A model generated the notes under the pieces. It was not told where the DNA came from. It did not search any database and saw only the letters and a list, made by a program, of their open reading frames with translations. From the NCBI RefSeq assembly GCF_026341125.1, contig NZ_JAPEOR010000002.1, forward strand, positions 2,616,501 through 2,680,500: a stretch of 64,000 nucleotides of DNA, in the 5' to 3' direction. The position numbers and the translations under genes were made by a program. Shown here piece by piece: positions 1 through 11,193 of this stretch. Numbering within the stretch: position 1 is the first letter of the stretch; each line of letters starts with the position of its first letter. This DNA is from Streptomyces sp. NBC_01142 (GTDB taxonomy: Bacteria > Actinomycetota > Actinomycetes > Streptomycetales > Streptomycetaceae).

Positions 1-389
1 CGGAGCCCCGCGTGGCGGCGGTGACGGCGGACGGCCCCCTGGCCGCGCGCCCTTCTCTGACACTCGCGGATCTGACGGCCGGACCGGTCGTCCTGAACAC
101 GGTCTCGGGCCTCACCACGCTGGACCTGTGGCCCGAGGAGATCCGCCCCACGACGACGCTCACGGTCGCCAACACCGACGACTGGCTCGCGGCGATCGCA
201 GCGGGCCGGGGCACGGGCGCCTCGGTGGCCTCCACGTCCTCGATGCACCCGCATCCCGGCGTGTCCTACCGCCTCTTGGCCGACGCCCCACCGGCCCCGG
301 TCCTCCTGGCCTGGCGCACCGCGTCACCGCACCCGGCGCTGCCTCGGCTGGTGGCGCTGGCACGGGAGGTGGCCGCGGCGAACGAATGA
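1..389 (+). CDS. LysR-family transcriptional regulator, 3' fragment
   Basis: The frame is open from the left edge and ends at a TGA at 387-389. The GTG at 12 is probably internal, because codons before it are sense in the same frame. The roughly 128 visible residues look like the last part of a LysR substrate-binding domain: an LWPEE segment, the stretch VANTDDWLAAIAAGRGTG (a typical conserved 'index/gaze' region of these sensors), then HPHPGVSYRLL and a final LVALAREVA helix. The N-terminal helix-turn-helix would lie outside the window. The effector and target genes cannot be inferred from this piece. Confidence 0.75.
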   Translation, partial: EPRVAAVTADGPLAARPSLTLADLTAGPVVLNTVSGLTTLDLWPEEIRPTTTLTVANTDDWLAAIAAGRGTGASVASTSSMHPHPGVSYRLLADAPPAPVLLAWRTASPHPALPRLVALAREVAAANE

Positions 390-493
390 CATGACGAACG
401 ACATGGGGAGCCGGGCCCTGCGGCCCCCACCCCCGCGTCGTCAGCCGCTGCCCGGGAGCTGGTCGGGCGTCGTGCCGCCCGGTGGCCGGCCGC

Positions 494-3406
494 TCAGCCG
501 TCCAGCCCTTCCGCCAGCACCTCCGCCAGGTGCCGGGCCCGCCGCCCCTCCAGCTGGTCCAGTTGCGTACGGCACGAGAACCCGTCCGCCAGGACCTCCG
601 CGCCCTCTCCCGCCGCCCTGACCGCCGGGAGCAGTTGGTCCTCCGCGCAGGCCACCGATACCTCGTAGTGGCCCTTCTCGAAACCGAAGTTTCCCGCGAG
701 GCCGCAGCATCCGCCGCTCAACTCACCTGTCAGACCGGCTCGTTCACGCAGCCGGCGCTCCGCCGCGTCGCCCAGGACCGCATGCTGGTGGCAGTGCGTC
801 TGGCCCGCCACCCGCCGGTCCAGACGTGGCGGCTCCCAGTGCGGCGCGCACTCCTCCAGTGCCTGCGCGAAGGTCCGCACGGACGCGGCCAGCCGGGCCG
901 CGCGCGGGTCGTCGGTGAGCAGTTCCGGCAGGTCCGTCTTCAGTGCCGCCGCGCAGCTCGGCTCCAGTACGACGACGGGAGCGCCCAGGTCCAGCAGCGG
1001 TTCCAACGTGTCGAGCGTGTGGCGCATGACCGTGCGCGCCCGGTCGAGCTGGCCCGTCGACACATACGTCAGCCCGCAGCAGACCCGGTCCTGCGGCAGC
1101 AGGAGACCCATGCCCGCCGCCTCCATGACCCGCACCGCCGCCCGGCCGACCTCCGGCGAGAGGTGGTCGGTGAAGGTGTCCGGCCACAGCACGGCCGCCC
1201 GACTCGTGGAGAAGATCTGTGTACGGCCGCTCCGGTGCTTCACCAGCCAGCGCCGGAACGTCACCGGCGCCAGCGTGGGAAGGGAACGCTGCGGGGCGAT
1301 GCCGCCCAGACGCTTGGCGAGCGCCGCCAGCGGGCGCACCCGCGACACCGCGTTGACCCCCCGCGCGAAGGGGGCCGCCGCCCGCAGCCAGACCGGCAGC
1401 CGGCCCATCGCGTAGTGTGCGGCCGGCCGCAGCCGCCCCGCGTAGTGGTGGTGCAGGAATTCCGCCTTGTATGTCGCCATGTCGACACCCACCGGGCAGT
1501 CGCTCCGGCACCCCTTGCAGGACAGGCAGAGGTCGAGCGCGTCCCGTACCTCCGTCGAGCGCCAGCCGTCGGTGACGACCTCGCCCGCGAGCATCTCGTG
1601 CAGCAACCGCGCCCGCCCGCGTGTGGAGTGCTGTTCCTCGCCGGTCGCCCGGAAGGACGGGCACATCACGCCGCCGCCCGAACCGGCGTCGGTCGTACGG
1701 CACTTGGCGACGCCCACACACCTGCGTACCGCGCCCGCGAAGTCCCCGCCGTCCTGCGGATAGCCGAAGGCGACCTCCACCGGCTTCCTCGGCAGCACCT
1801 CGAAGCGGAGATTGGCGTCGAGTCGGTCCGGGCGGGCCAGCATTCCGGGGTTCATACCGCCCGCCGGATCCCACAGGTCCTTGAACCGGCCGAAGAGACC
1901 GACCATCTCGTCGCCGTACATCTTCGGCAGCAGTTCGGCGCGCGCCTGCCCGTCACCGTGCTCCCCCGACAGTGATCCGCCGTGCGCGACGACGAGTTCC
2001 GCCACCTCCTCCGAGAAGGTGCGGAACCGCGCCACACCCGCCGTACTCATCAGGTCGAAGTCGATACGGACATGGATGCAGCCGTCCCCGAAGTGCCCGT
2101 ACGGCGTCCCGCGCAGGCCGTGCTGCGTCAGCAGTGCCCGGAAGTCCCGCAGATACGCCCCCAGCCGTGCGGGCGGCACCGCGCAGTCCTCCCACCCCGG
2201 CCAGGCCTCGCCGCCGTCGGCGGTCCGGGTCGCCGTGCCCGCCGCGTCCTCCCGCACCCGCCACAGGGCGCGCATCCCGGCCGGGTCGTCCACCACCGTC
2301 CCGTCCAGCGCATCGGCGGCCCGTACGATGCCTGCCGCACGGGCCCGCGCCTCGGCCGCCGTGTCCCCGCCGGTCTCCACGAAGAGCCACGCCCCGCCGC
2401 GCGGCAGCCCGTGCCCGTCGGGCACCAGGTCCTCGGCCATGCCCTCGACGGTCAGCGGCCGGTACGCGAGCAGCCCTGAGGCCGCTTCGGCGGCCGCGCT
2501 CTCGTCCGGGTAGCCGAGCACGGCGAGCGCCCGCGCATGCGGCGCGTCCACCAGGCGTACGCCCGCCTCGGTCACCACCCCCAGCGTGCCCTCGCTGCCG
2601 CAGAAGGCCCGCGCCAGATCGACACCCTTCTCGGGCAGCAGGGCGTCCAGCGCGTACCCGGAGATACGGCGGGGCAGCCCGCCCGGGAATCCGGTGCGCA
2701 GCAGGGCGAGATTGCCGTCGACGAGCTCCCGCAGCCCGGCCGGGGCACCGCTGTCCCAGCCCTGCCCGAGCCGCAGTTCGGCCCCTCCGTACGTCACCAC
2801 CGAGAGGCTTCGGACGTTGTCCGCGGTCGTCCCCCACGCCACCGAGTGAGACCCGCAGGAGTTGTTGCCGATCATCCCGCCGAGCGTGCAGCGGCTGTGC
2901 GTGGACGGATCGGGGCCGAAGGTCAGCCCATGCGGCCGTACGGCGTCCCGCAGCGTGTCCAGGACGACGCCCGGCTGCACCACCGCCGTACGCGCCTCGG
3001 CGTCGACCTCCACGACTGCCGTCATATGGCGGGTGAAGTCCAGCACCACGCCGATGCCCGTGGCCTGGCCGGCGATGGAGGTCCCGCCGCCGCGCGGCAC
3101 CACCGGCACACCGTGGTGCCGGCACACCTCCAGGGCGGCGGCCACGTCCGCGGCGTCGCGCGGCGCGACGACACCGACCGGTACGCGCCGGTAGTTGGAC
3201 GCGTCCATGGTCATCAGGGCCCGGGCGGTCGTGCCGAAGTCCACCTCGCCGCGCACTGCTCGCGCGAGCGCCCGCGCCAGTGCACGCGTCTCGCGCTCGC
3301 TCGCCTCGCCCGGCCCGTCCGTCCCGTTCCGCTCGTCCGGCCGGTCCAGCCCGTCCCGCGTATTCCGCGCATCGCGCGCATCGCGCGCATCCCGCTGCTC
3401 AGCCAT
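494..3406 (-). CDS. FAD-binding and Fe-S cluster oxidoreductase (D-lactate/glycolate dehydrogenase type)
   Basis: 970 aa. The ATG at 3406 is preferred over a longer reading because the extra 20 residues are not family-like. The N-terminus is a low-complexity stretch of RDARDARD repeats. A PCMH-type FAD domain follows, with the flavin loop PRGGGTS at about residues 104-110, then an FAD-oxidase C-terminal domain. The C-terminal third is a GlpC-like Fe-S module: a CxxCxxCxxxCP cluster motif (CLSCKGCRSDCP, about 625-636), an MCPSF motif upstream, and a CCG motif (GGCCGLAGNFGF) near residue 900. The family oxidises 2-hydroxy acids such as D-lactate and passes electrons to quinone or a cytochrome. 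The substrate here is inferred from family only. It stands alone, with no lactate permease next to it. Confidence 0.88.
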   Translation of the reverse strand: MAEQRDARDARDARNTRDGLDRPDERNGTDGPGEASERETRALARALARAVRGEVDFGTTARALMTMDASNYRRVPVGVVAPRDAADVAAALEVCRHHGVPVVPRGGGTSIAGQATGIGVVLDFTRHMTAVVEVDAEARTAVVQPGVVLDTLRDAVRPHGLTFGPDPSTHSRCTLGGMIGNNSCGSHSVAWGTTADNVRSLSVVTYGGAELRLGQGWDSGAPAGLRELVDGNLALLRTGFPGGLPRRISGYALDALLPEKGVDLARAFCGSEGTLGVVTEAGVRLVDAPHARALAVLGYPDESAAAEAASGLLAYRPLTVEGMAEDLVPDGHGLPRGGAWLFVETGGDTAAEARARAAGIVRAADALDGTVVDDPAGMRALWRVREDAAGTATRTADGGEAWPGWEDCAVPPARLGAYLRDFRALLTQHGLRGTPYGHFGDGCIHVRIDFDLMSTAGVARFRTFSEEVAELVVAHGGSLSGEHGDGQARAELLPKMYGDEMVGLFGRFKDLWDPAGGMNPGMLARPDRLDANLRFEVLPRKPVEVAFGYPQDGGDFAGAVRRCVGVAKCRTTDAGSGGGVMCPSFRATGEEQHSTRGRARLLHEMLAGEVVTDGWRSTEVRDALDLCLSCKGCRSDCPVGVDMATYKAEFLHHHYAGRLRPAAHYAMGRLPVWLRAAAPFARGVNAVSRVRPLAALAKRLGGIAPQRSLPTLAPVTFRRWLVKHRSGRTQIFSTSRAAVLWPDTFTDHLSPEVGRAAVRVMEAAGMGLLLPQDRVCCGLTYVSTGQLDRARTVMRHTLDTLEPLLDLGAPVVVLEPSCAAALKTDLPELLTDDPRAARLAASVRTFAQALEECAPHWEPPRLDRRVAGQTHCHQHAVLGDAAERRLRERAGLTGELSGGCCGLAGNFGFEKGHYEVSVACAEDQLLPAVRAAGEGAEVLADGFSCRTQLDQLEGRRARHLAEVLAEGLDG

Positions 3407-3644
3407 GTCTCTCAGGATGCCCCCGTCCCTCTCGTCACACCGGCAGGAAACGTGCCACTTGCACACGATGCGCGCCCCGCCCCCGGGAAAGCCCCGGCAA
3501 AGCCCCGCGAGAACTTCCCCATGTGATCGTCAACCCTCCTATAGTGACGAGCACTTGATTGGGAACTCACGGCTCCAGTTACGCCCCCCGCCACCCCCGG
3601 AAGGCAACACTCGATGACCGGCACCGACGAGAACCGATGACCCG

Positions 3645-5536
<1,892 letters not shown>

Positions 5537-5555
5537 CGACGGACAGCTGTACGAC

Positions 5556-5591
5556 GAGGGGCCCGGCGGCGCACATGCTGCCGGGCCCCTC
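5556..5591 (+). terminator. Terminator of serC
   Basis: 15-bp arms (5556-5570 and 5577-5591) pair with one mismatch around a 6-nt GCACAT loop. The stem is almost entirely G+C and starts 19 bp after the serC stop. Confidence 0.85.
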
Positions 5592-5715
5592 GCGCTCTCA
5601 CTCCCGCCGCCGCACTCCGTCCGGCCACACGTACGAGTGACGGGTCGCGAACCGGACGCACGACCGCCTTCCGGCCTACGATGATGCTCTCGACACCAGC
5701 CACCAGGAGGCCCGC

Positions 5716-6327
5716 ATGTCTGCCGCAGCAGCCGAGCACCCCTGCGACGGCCCGCCGGCCACCCTGCTCGAGACGGCCAACAGCCTGATGGAGCAGCACC
5801 CCGGCTACCGCGTCGAGATCATCGGAGGCGTCATCACCGTGGCCCCACCACCCGACGGCGCCCATGCAAGGGCGCTCACCAAGCTCATGAGCCCCTTCAT
5901 GGTGGCCGGCCTCGATGGCGGGGAGACAGAGGTACTCCAGGCAGTCGGGCTCTGGCTGCCGGGAGGCCCGGACGACTACGCCATCCCGGACCTCGCCGTC
6001 GTGGACGCCGATTTCGAAGAGCATCTCGTCGAGAACAACTCCTACGACCCCGCCGTGTTCCGCCTGGTCCTGGAGGTCACCTCCACCAACTACCAGTCGG
6101 ACCTGCGGAACAAGGTCGCCGCCTACGCCGAGGCCAAGATCCCCGTCTACGTGATCATCGACCGCAAGCACACACGCGTCCACGTTCTGACGGAGCCCGT
6201 CGCCGGCGCGTACGACCAGCACCGCGTCCATGCGCCCGGCGAGCAGATCACGCTCCCCGACTCGATCGGTGCCGAGGTCAAGCTCGACGTGGCGGCCCTT
6301 CTCCAGGCCGGGGAGCGCAAGGCCTGA
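5716..6327 (+). CDS. Uma2-family (DUF820) PD-(D/E)XK endonuclease-like protein
   Basis: 203 aa. The ATG at 5716 follows an AGGAGG site with good spacing. Fold features are an N-terminal YRVEIIGGVITVAPPP strand-turn (the usual Uma2 'E..dG.i' motif), IPDLAVVD as the first catalytic aspartate region, then LVLEVTSTN, matching the E-V-S/T motif, and a YAEAKIPVYVIID strand. This family is restriction-endonuclease-like and abundant in Streptomyces and cyanobacteria. Its substrate and role are not established. It converges on the ABC permease gene with only a 12-bp gap. A second Uma2 gene lies at 15056. Confidence 0.85.
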   Translation: MSAAAAEHPCDGPPATLLETANSLMEQHPGYRVEIIGGVITVAPPPDGAHARALTKLMSPFMVAGLDGGETEVLQAVGLWLPGGPDDYAIPDLAVVDADFEEHLVENNSYDPAVFRLVLEVTSTNYQSDLRNKVAAYAEAKIPVYVIIDRKHTRVHVLTEPVAGAYDQHRVHAPGEQITLPDSIGAEVKLDVAALLQAGERKA

Positions 6328-6339
6328 CCCGAGCCGCTC

Positions 6340-7164
6340 TCACCGGCTCAGCCGCTGGAAGCGCCGGACCGCCAGCGGCAGGAACACCGCCGTGATCGCC
6401 ACCGGCCACACCACCGCCATCAGCAGCGCGTTCTCCTGGATCCAACTGCCGTCGCCGGCCACCGGATTGCCGAGCAGCTCGCGCGCGGCCGCCGCCGTCG
6501 ACGAGATCGGGTTCCAGGCGGCGAGCGTGCCCAGCCAGTCGGGCATCGTCGAGGGCGCCACGAAGACGCTGGAGATCATGGTGAAGGGGAAGGCGACGGC
6601 GTAGAGCCCGCCGGCCGCCTCCGGGCTCGGGACCAGCAGTCCGAGCAGGACGCCCACCCAGATCAGGCAGAACCGCAGAAGCAGCAGCAGCGCGAATGCG
6701 CCCACGACGGCCGGCCACTGGGCATCGGCGCGCCAGCCCATCGCGAACGCCGTCACCGCGAGGATGGCCAGCTCGGCGCAGGCCACGATCAGATCGTTGA
6801 CTCCCCGTCCGGTGACGACGGCGGACGGGGCCATCGGCATGGACCGGAAACGGTCGGTCACGCCTTTTGTGGAGTCGGTGACCACGGCCACCGCCGTGTT
6901 CATAAAGCCGAAGGCCATCGTCATCGCGAACATGCCGGGCATCAGGAAGTCCCGGACGCTGCCGCCACTGGGAGGCTTCATCGCCCCGCCGAAGACGTAT
7001 CCGTACAGCAGCACGGAGATGAAGGGGAACCCCAACTGCCAGGCGATCAGGACGGGTTGGCGCTGATAGTAGGTGAGACCGCGGCGCACGAGACTCCAGC
7101 AGTCGACCACCGCCCAGTACGCCCGCCCCCGCGAGCCCTCCACGTTCAGGTCCACCGCGCTCAT
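6340..7164 (-). CDS. ABC-2 type drug export permease (DrrB-like)
   Basis: 274 aa with about six hydrophobic segments: near residues 40-60, 85-105, 130-150, 155-185, 190-210 and 245-265. The ABC-2 signature region [19 protein letters not shown] sits near residue 190. It forms the membrane half of an exporter with the ATPase encoded just upstream. The start codon overlaps the ATPase stop (ATGA, 7161-7164), so translation is coupled. The DrrAB family exports daunorubicin-type and other hydrophobic drugs. The actual substrate is unknown; regulation by the divergent TetR gene suggests a drug-induced pump. Confidence 0.9.
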   Translation of the reverse strand: MSAVDLNVEGSRGRAYWAVVDCWSLVRRGLTYYQRQPVLIAWQLGFPFISVLLYGYVFGGAMKPPSGGSVRDFLMPGMFAMTMAFGFMNTAVAVVTDSTKGVTDRFRSMPMAPSAVVTGRGVNDLIVACAELAILAVTAFAMGWRADAQWPAVVGAFALLLLLRFCLIWVGVLLGLLVPSPEAAGGLYAVAFPFTMISSVFVAPSTMPDWLGTLAAWNPISSTAAAARELLGNPVAGDGSWIQENALLMAVVWPVAITAVFLPLAVRRFQRLSR

Positions 7165-8129
7165 GCCACCGCCTCCTTGCCGGTCGTCTCCGTACGGCGT
7201 CCGGTCAGGCGCAGGAACACATCGTCCAGGCTCGGCCGCCGCAGCCCGATGTCCTCCACCCCGACCCCCTCCTCCTGCAGCGTCCGCGCCACGTCCGTCA
7301 GCGCCGCGACCCGGTCCGTCACCGCCGCGTGCACCCGTCGCTCCGCCTCGTCCGTCTCCGGCCCCGTGTCCGCGACCCGCGCGACCGCCTTGAACGCCGC
7401 CGGCAGATCCGCCGCCTCGCCGACCACGACCTCGATCCGGTCGCCGCCCACCGTGTTCTTCAGTCCGTCCGGGGTGTCGTCAGCGATGGCCCGCCCCTGG
7501 TCGATGACCGTGATGTGCGAGGCGAGTTTGTCCGCCTCGTCCAGATACTGCGTCGTGAGCAGTACGGTCGTGCCGCCCGCCACCAACGCACGGACCGCGT
7601 CCCACACTTCGCCCCGCCCGCGCGGGTCGAGCCCGACCGTCGGCTCGTCCAGGAACAGCACGTCCGGCGCGAGGATCATCGATGCCGCCAGGTCCAGTCG
7701 CCTGCGCATGCCGCCGCTGTACGCGCCGACGCCCTTGCCTCCCGCCTCGACGAGGTCGAACTGTTCCAGCAGTTCGCCGGCCCGCAGCACCGCCCGCTTG
7801 CCTCCCAGGTGGAAGAGCCGGCCGAACATCTCCAGGTTCTGACGCCCTGTCAAGGTCCCGTCCAGCGCCGCGGACTGGCCGGCGAGCCCGATCCTGCTGC
7901 GCACGCGACGCGGATCGCGCGCCACATCGATGCCCGCGACCTCCGCCCGCCCGCCGTCGAACCGCAGCAGCGTCGCGAGCACGCGCACCGCGGTGGTCTT
8001 CCCGGCACCGTTCGGCCCGAGCAGGCCATGCACGGTGCCTTTGCGTACGGCAAGGTCGAAGCCGTCGAGGGCGCGTTTCTCCCCGTACCTCTTCTGGATC
8101 GCTTCGGCCAGCACGGCGTATTCGTTCAC
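7161..8129 (-). CDS. ABC transporter ATP-binding protein (DrrA-like)
   Basis: 322 aa from a GTG at 8129 preceded by GGAGGGG; longer readings run into the TetR gene. Walker [10 protein letters not shown] is at residues 38-46, the ABC signature [12 protein letters not shown] near 140, Walker [14 protein letters not shown] near 160, and a C-terminal DUF4162-like domain ends ...[14 protein letters not shown], typical of DrrA exporters. It energises the permease encoded by the overlapping downstream gene. The promoter must lie in the 87-bp gap to the TetR gene, which is filled by a large palindrome. Confidence 0.93.
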   Translation of the reverse strand: MNEYAVLAEAIQKRYGEKRALDGFDLAVRKGTVHGLLGPNGAGKTTAVRVLATLLRFDGGRAEVAGIDVARDPRRVRSRIGLAGQSAALDGTLTGRQNLEMFGRLFHLGGKRAVLRAGELLEQFDLVEAGGKGVGAYSGGMRRRLDLAASMILAPDVLFLDEPTVGLDPRGRGEVWDAVRALVAGGTTVLLTTQYLDEADKLASHITVIDQGRAIADDTPDGLKNTVGGDRIEVVVGEAADLPAAFKAVARVADTGPETDEAERRVHAAVTDRVAALTDVARTLQEEGVGVEDIGLRRPSLDDVFLRLTGRRTETTGKEAVA

Positions 8130-8146
8130 TGCCCCTCCGGTGATGT

Positions 8147-8190
8147 AACTGGGTACGGTGTACTCACATGAGAGTACAGCGTACCCAGTT
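8147..8190. promoter_or_regulatory. Double TetR-type operator between exporter and regulator
   Basis: Two 21-bp arms (8147-8167 and 8170-8190) are inverted repeats with only two mismatches and a 2-bp centre. Each arm is itself a pseudo-palindrome, GGGTAC-n3-GTACTC, so the site can hold two regulator dimers. It lies 17 bp from the exporter ATPase start and 26 bp from the TetR start and can repress both directions. Confidence 0.82.
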
Positions 8191-8216
8191 CTTGTCCAGA
8201 GGATTAGGGTGAACCC

Positions 8217-8984
8217 ATGACGACGACCGAAACGAGCGGCAGCGGCGACGTCTCGCGCAGCCTGGAACTCCTCTGGGGCACGGGCGAACGCCCCACCCGC
8301 GGCCCCAAGCCCGGACTCACCCTCGACCGGATCGTGACGACCGCGATCGAGGTCGCCGACGCCGAGGGACTGGCCGCCGTCTCGATGCGCCGGCTCTCCA
8401 CCGAACTGGGCACCGGCACCATGTCCCTGTACCGGTACGTCCCCGGCAAGGCCGAGCTGCTCGACCTGATGCTGGACCGCGTCCAGGGCGTGCCGCCGAC
8501 CGCGGCACAGCCCGAACCCGACGCGGACTGGCGCGCGGCCGTGGAGCGTCTGGCCCGCGCCCATCTCGAGCTGTTCCGGGCCCACCCGTGGCTGCTCAAC
8601 ATCAATCAGTCCCGCGCGGTCCTGGGCCCCCACACCGTGCGCGGCCTGGAGCTGTCCCTCGCCGCCCTGCAGGGCATGGGGCTCAGCGACCCCGAACTGA
8701 TCTCGGTGATCATCACCGTGCAGAGCTTTGTGTACGGCATGGCCCGGATGGAGATCCAGACGGTCGAGGCGGCCAGGGAGACCGGCCTGAGCGACGAGGA
8801 CTTCTGGGGGAACCAGCAGCCGTTCCTCGAGAAGGCCATGATGAGCGGGGAGTTTCCGCTGATGGCGGCCCTGTCGGAGGACGCGTTCGGCGAGTTCGAC
8901 CACTTCGGGTTCGGGCTGCGACGCCTGGTCGATGGCCTCGAGGTGCTCGTACGACAGCGCGCGGAGGGTGGCGCGGAGGGCTGA
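8217..8984 (+). CDS. TetR-family regulator of the adjacent drug exporter
   Basis: 255 aa, ATG at 8217. The helix-turn-helix is at about residues 40-85: GLTLDRIVTTAIEVADAEG, then AVSMRRLSTELGTGTMSLYRYV, the usual TetR recognition helix. The C-terminal ligand domain matches the TetR_C group found with DrrAB-type pumps, with HPWLLNINQSRAVLGP and EFDHFGFGLRRLVDGLEVLV. It is divergent from the ABC-2 exporter and separated from it by a 44-bp inverted repeat. It most likely represses itself and the pump until a ligand binds. Inference from layout plus family. Confidence 0.92.
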   Translation: MTTTETSGSGDVSRSLELLWGTGERPTRGPKPGLTLDRIVTTAIEVADAEGLAAVSMRRLSTELGTGTMSLYRYVPGKAELLDLMLDRVQGVPPTAAQPEPDADWRAAVERLARAHLELFRAHPWLLNINQSRAVLGPHTVRGLELSLAALQGMGLSDPELISVIITVQSFVYGMARMEIQTVEAARETGLSDEDFWGNQQPFLEKAMMSGEFPLMAALSEDAFGEFDHFGFGLRRLVDGLEVLVRQRAEGGAEG

Positions 8985-9051
8985 CGGCCAAGGTGTGTCT
9001 GGCCGGCCCCCGCCGCCAGTGACCGGCGGCGGGTGAGAGCCACGGCGGCGT

Positions 9052-9095
9052 CCGCTTCCGGCGCCGGGACGAGATGCTTGCGTCGCCGGAAGCGG
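9052..9095. terminator. Inverted repeat in the TetR/propeller convergent gap
   Basis: Perfect 12-bp arms (9052-9063 and 9084-9095) flank a 20-nt loop between two convergent genes. It could end transcription from both sides. Confidence 0.55.
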
Positions 9096-9129
9096 TGCCC
9101 CCGGCGCCCGGCCCCGCCCTTCTCTTCCG

Positions 9130-10113
9130 TCAGCGGCGCCGCAGCAGCCGCTTCAGCCCGAGGACGAGGGCGGCCGCGCCGCCCAGGATGAGCACCCCGT
9201 AGGTGAGGCTGTTTCCGCCGTCTCCCGAGATCCCGTCGTCAGCGACTGAACCGCCCTCCTCGGAAGGCGACTTGTCGCCACCGCCCGACACGGAGTCCTT
9301 GTCGAGCGCGACCCGCTCCACCCCGCTCTGGTCCCCCTCCGAACCGAACATCAGCGCCTTGCCGTCGGACGAGTACGTCACGGACTCGGCCTGCCCCTGA
9401 ATCGGCGCGCGCACCCGGTGGTCCGCCCCGAGCCTGCCGTTCTTCCACTCGTACCCCCGCGCACTGAAGTACGAGCGCAGTACGAGCTCCTTCCCGTCCG
9501 GCGAGAAGGCTCCGTCGGTCACCCACGGCACGTCCCCGATCCGCCGGAAGGTATTGGTCCCGGATGCGGTGAGCGTGGCGGGGCCCTCGTACAGCCCGCC
9601 GCCGTCCTCGTTCTTCGAGGCGATGTAGACCCGGCCGGTCTTGGGATGGACCATCATCGCCTCGGCGTTGCGCGCCCCGTCCGCGTACTTCACCGTGAAC
9701 TGCGTCGCACGGACCGTCGCGTCCTTGAGCTCCTTCGGCTCCGGGAAGCGGTAGATCCAGACGTGGTCCCAGCTGCCGTCGAGGTTGTCGCCGATGTCCC
9801 CGACGTAGACACTCCCGTCGGCCCCGACGGAGATCGCCTCCATGTCGCGGGGCTTCCCGACCCCGGTCATCGTGATCGTCGCGACGGTCTCGCCGGTCCT
9901 GGAGTCGACGGCGAAGACGCGCGGCTCGTCCTGGTCGTTGTGCGTCCAGTAGATCCCCGGGTGCGCCCTGCTGGCGGCGAGCCCGCTGGACTCCTTGACC
10001 CTCGGGTCCTTGATCGTGAAGTCGGAGTCGTCGGCCACGGCGGGGCCGGCAGCGGTGAGCAGCACGACGGCCGCGGCCGCGGCGGCACCGGTGACGTACG
10101 GAAGCGAACGCAT
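9130..10113 (-). CDS. Secreted, C-terminally membrane-anchored propeller-like protein
   Basis: 327 aa. The ATG at 10113 gives a classic Sec signal, MRSLPYVTGAAAAAAVVLL then TAAGPAVADD, with cleavage near residue 27. The mature part has repeated blade-like strands (IYWTHNDQDEPRVFAVD, GSVYVGDIGDN, GRVYIASKNEDG, VTDGAFSPDGKELVLRSY), as in six-bladed beta-propellers of the esterase/phytase-like type. A Ser/Gly/Asp-rich linker, a membrane helix (LTYGVLILGGAAALVLGL) and an RLLRRR stop-transfer tail follow. It probably sits on the outer face of the membrane. No catalytic residues are obvious, so the function is unknown. Confidence 0.8.
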   Translation of the reverse strand: MRSLPYVTGAAAAAAVVLLTAAGPAVADDSDFTIKDPRVKESSGLAASRAHPGIYWTHNDQDEPRVFAVDSRTGETVATITMTGVGKPRDMEAISVGADGSVYVGDIGDNLDGSWDHVWIYRFPEPKELKDATVRATQFTVKYADGARNAEAMMVHPKTGRVYIASKNEDGGGLYEGPATLTASGTNTFRRIGDVPWVTDGAFSPDGKELVLRSYFSARGYEWKNGRLGADHRVRAPIQGQAESVTYSSDGKALMFGSEGDQSGVERVALDKDSVSGGGDKSPSEEGGSVADDGISGDGGNSLTYGVLILGGAAALVLGLKRLLRRR

Positions 10114-10178
10114 GCGCCCAAGCCTGCCACCTCCGGGCGATACCGAGCGCAGCACCCGCTTCGGACGGGGGCTCGACC

Positions 10179-10366
10179 TCACTGGTGGTGTTCCCGGACC
10201 GAGCAGTCGTGCGCGAAGAGCACCCTCCGCGGGTCGAAGTCCGCGAACCGCTCCAGCCAGGGCCGGCACGGGGGCAGTGGCTGTTCCCCGCCGTGCAGGG
10301 TGGCTCCGACCCGGGCCGTACGAAGTACCCCAGATCGAGGCGGTGCACCGCCGTGTTGTCGCCCAT
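10179..10366 (-). pseudogene. Internally deleted MBL-fold lactonase-like gene
   Basis: From an ATG at 10366 the reverse strand reads MGDNTAVHRLDLGYFVRPGSE. It then shifts frame and reads LHGGEQPLPPCRPWLERF, ADFDPRRVLFAHDCSVREHHQ and a stop at 10179-10181. These two blocks look like the first and last segments of Streptomyces N-acyl-homoserine-lactonase-like MBL hydrolases (normally about 250 aa). The metal-binding HxHxDH core between them is absent. About 60 codons remain. The most economical reading is a single internal deletion that left a frameshifted scar. The family assignment is from memory of the family's termini and should be searched. Confidence 0.68.
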
Positions 10367-10445
10367 CCGGTCATCCTCGCGGGTGCTCGCCCCGTGTCCA
10401 GCCTCACATCGCAGACGGGCGCCGTGATCGGCCATGATTGCGCCC

Positions 10446-11126
10446 ATGCGTTTTATGTTCGTCGGCGACTCCATGACCATCGGACGGGCCGGCGACTTCA
10501 CCTGGCGCTTCCGGATGTGGCAGCACCTCAACACGTCCTTCGGCGGCCCGTACAAGATCGTCGGCCCGCGCAGCGAGCTGTACGACACCGTCGCGAACGC
10601 TCCCCTCTCCGGCGCGTACGCCGAACCGTCGTTCCCCGGGCACGCCCGCCGGCACCTGGCGGGCTGGGGCGAGGGCTGGCTGCACATGGCCCCGCTGATC
10701 CGGGAGGCCGTCACCGCCCAGAAGGCCGACGTCCTGCTGGTCTCGCTCGGCCTGATAGACCTCGGCTTCTACACGGACAGCACCCAAACCGCCCTGAACG
10801 CAAGGCAGTTCATAGCCGAGGCACGCGAGGCCAATCCGCATGTACGGATGGTCCTGCTGCCCGTGATCCCGAACATCCGGGCCCAGTCCGACGCTCCCTT
10901 CGCGGCCGAGTGCGACCGCTTCAACGAGCTCCTGGCGAAGGCGGTCGCCGACCTGGACACCGCCTCCGCGCCGATCCTGCTCGCGTCGACCCCGCCGTCG
11001 TACGACATCCACACCGACACCTACGACGGCACGCACCCGGGCCCGTCCGGCGAGCACAAACTGGCGGCGGCGTTCGCGGCGGCGATGCACCAGGCGTGGG
11101 GGCTGGGCGGGCGTTACCAGGCATAG
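10446..11126 (+). CDS. SGNH/GDSL-type hydrolase, cytoplasmic
   Basis: 226 aa from the ATG at 10446; an ATG at 10434 would add MIAP. The catalytic serine is in the block I motif MFVGDSMTIGR at the very N-terminus. VSLGLIDLG stands in place of the usual GxND block III, and the Asp/His pair is in YDGTHPGPSGEH near residue 200. There is no signal peptide. The family hydrolyses esters or acyl groups on lipids, sugars or secondary metabolites; the substrate is not predictable. The missing block III asparagine is unusual but tolerated in some members. Confidence 0.8.
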   Translation: MRFMFVGDSMTIGRAGDFTWRFRMWQHLNTSFGGPYKIVGPRSELYDTVANAPLSGAYAEPSFPGHARRHLAGWGEGWLHMAPLIREAVTAQKADVLLVSLGLIDLGFYTDSTQTALNARQFIAEAREANPHVRMVLLPVIPNIRAQSDAPFAAECDRFNELLAKAVADLDTASAPILLASTPPSYDIHTDTYDGTHPGPSGEHKLAAAFAAAMHQAWGLGGRYQA

Positions 11127-11193
11127 GCGGGCGCCGTCAGATCCGGGCGGGCATCTCCTCGGCCCCCTCCCGGACCGCCCTCGTCGAAAACCG

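Noticed and set aside
482..1975. Long open frame antisense to the FAD/Fe-S oxidoreductase
   Set aside because: Composition is Arg/Pro/Ala-rich without motifs, while the opposite strand has clear cofactor motifs.
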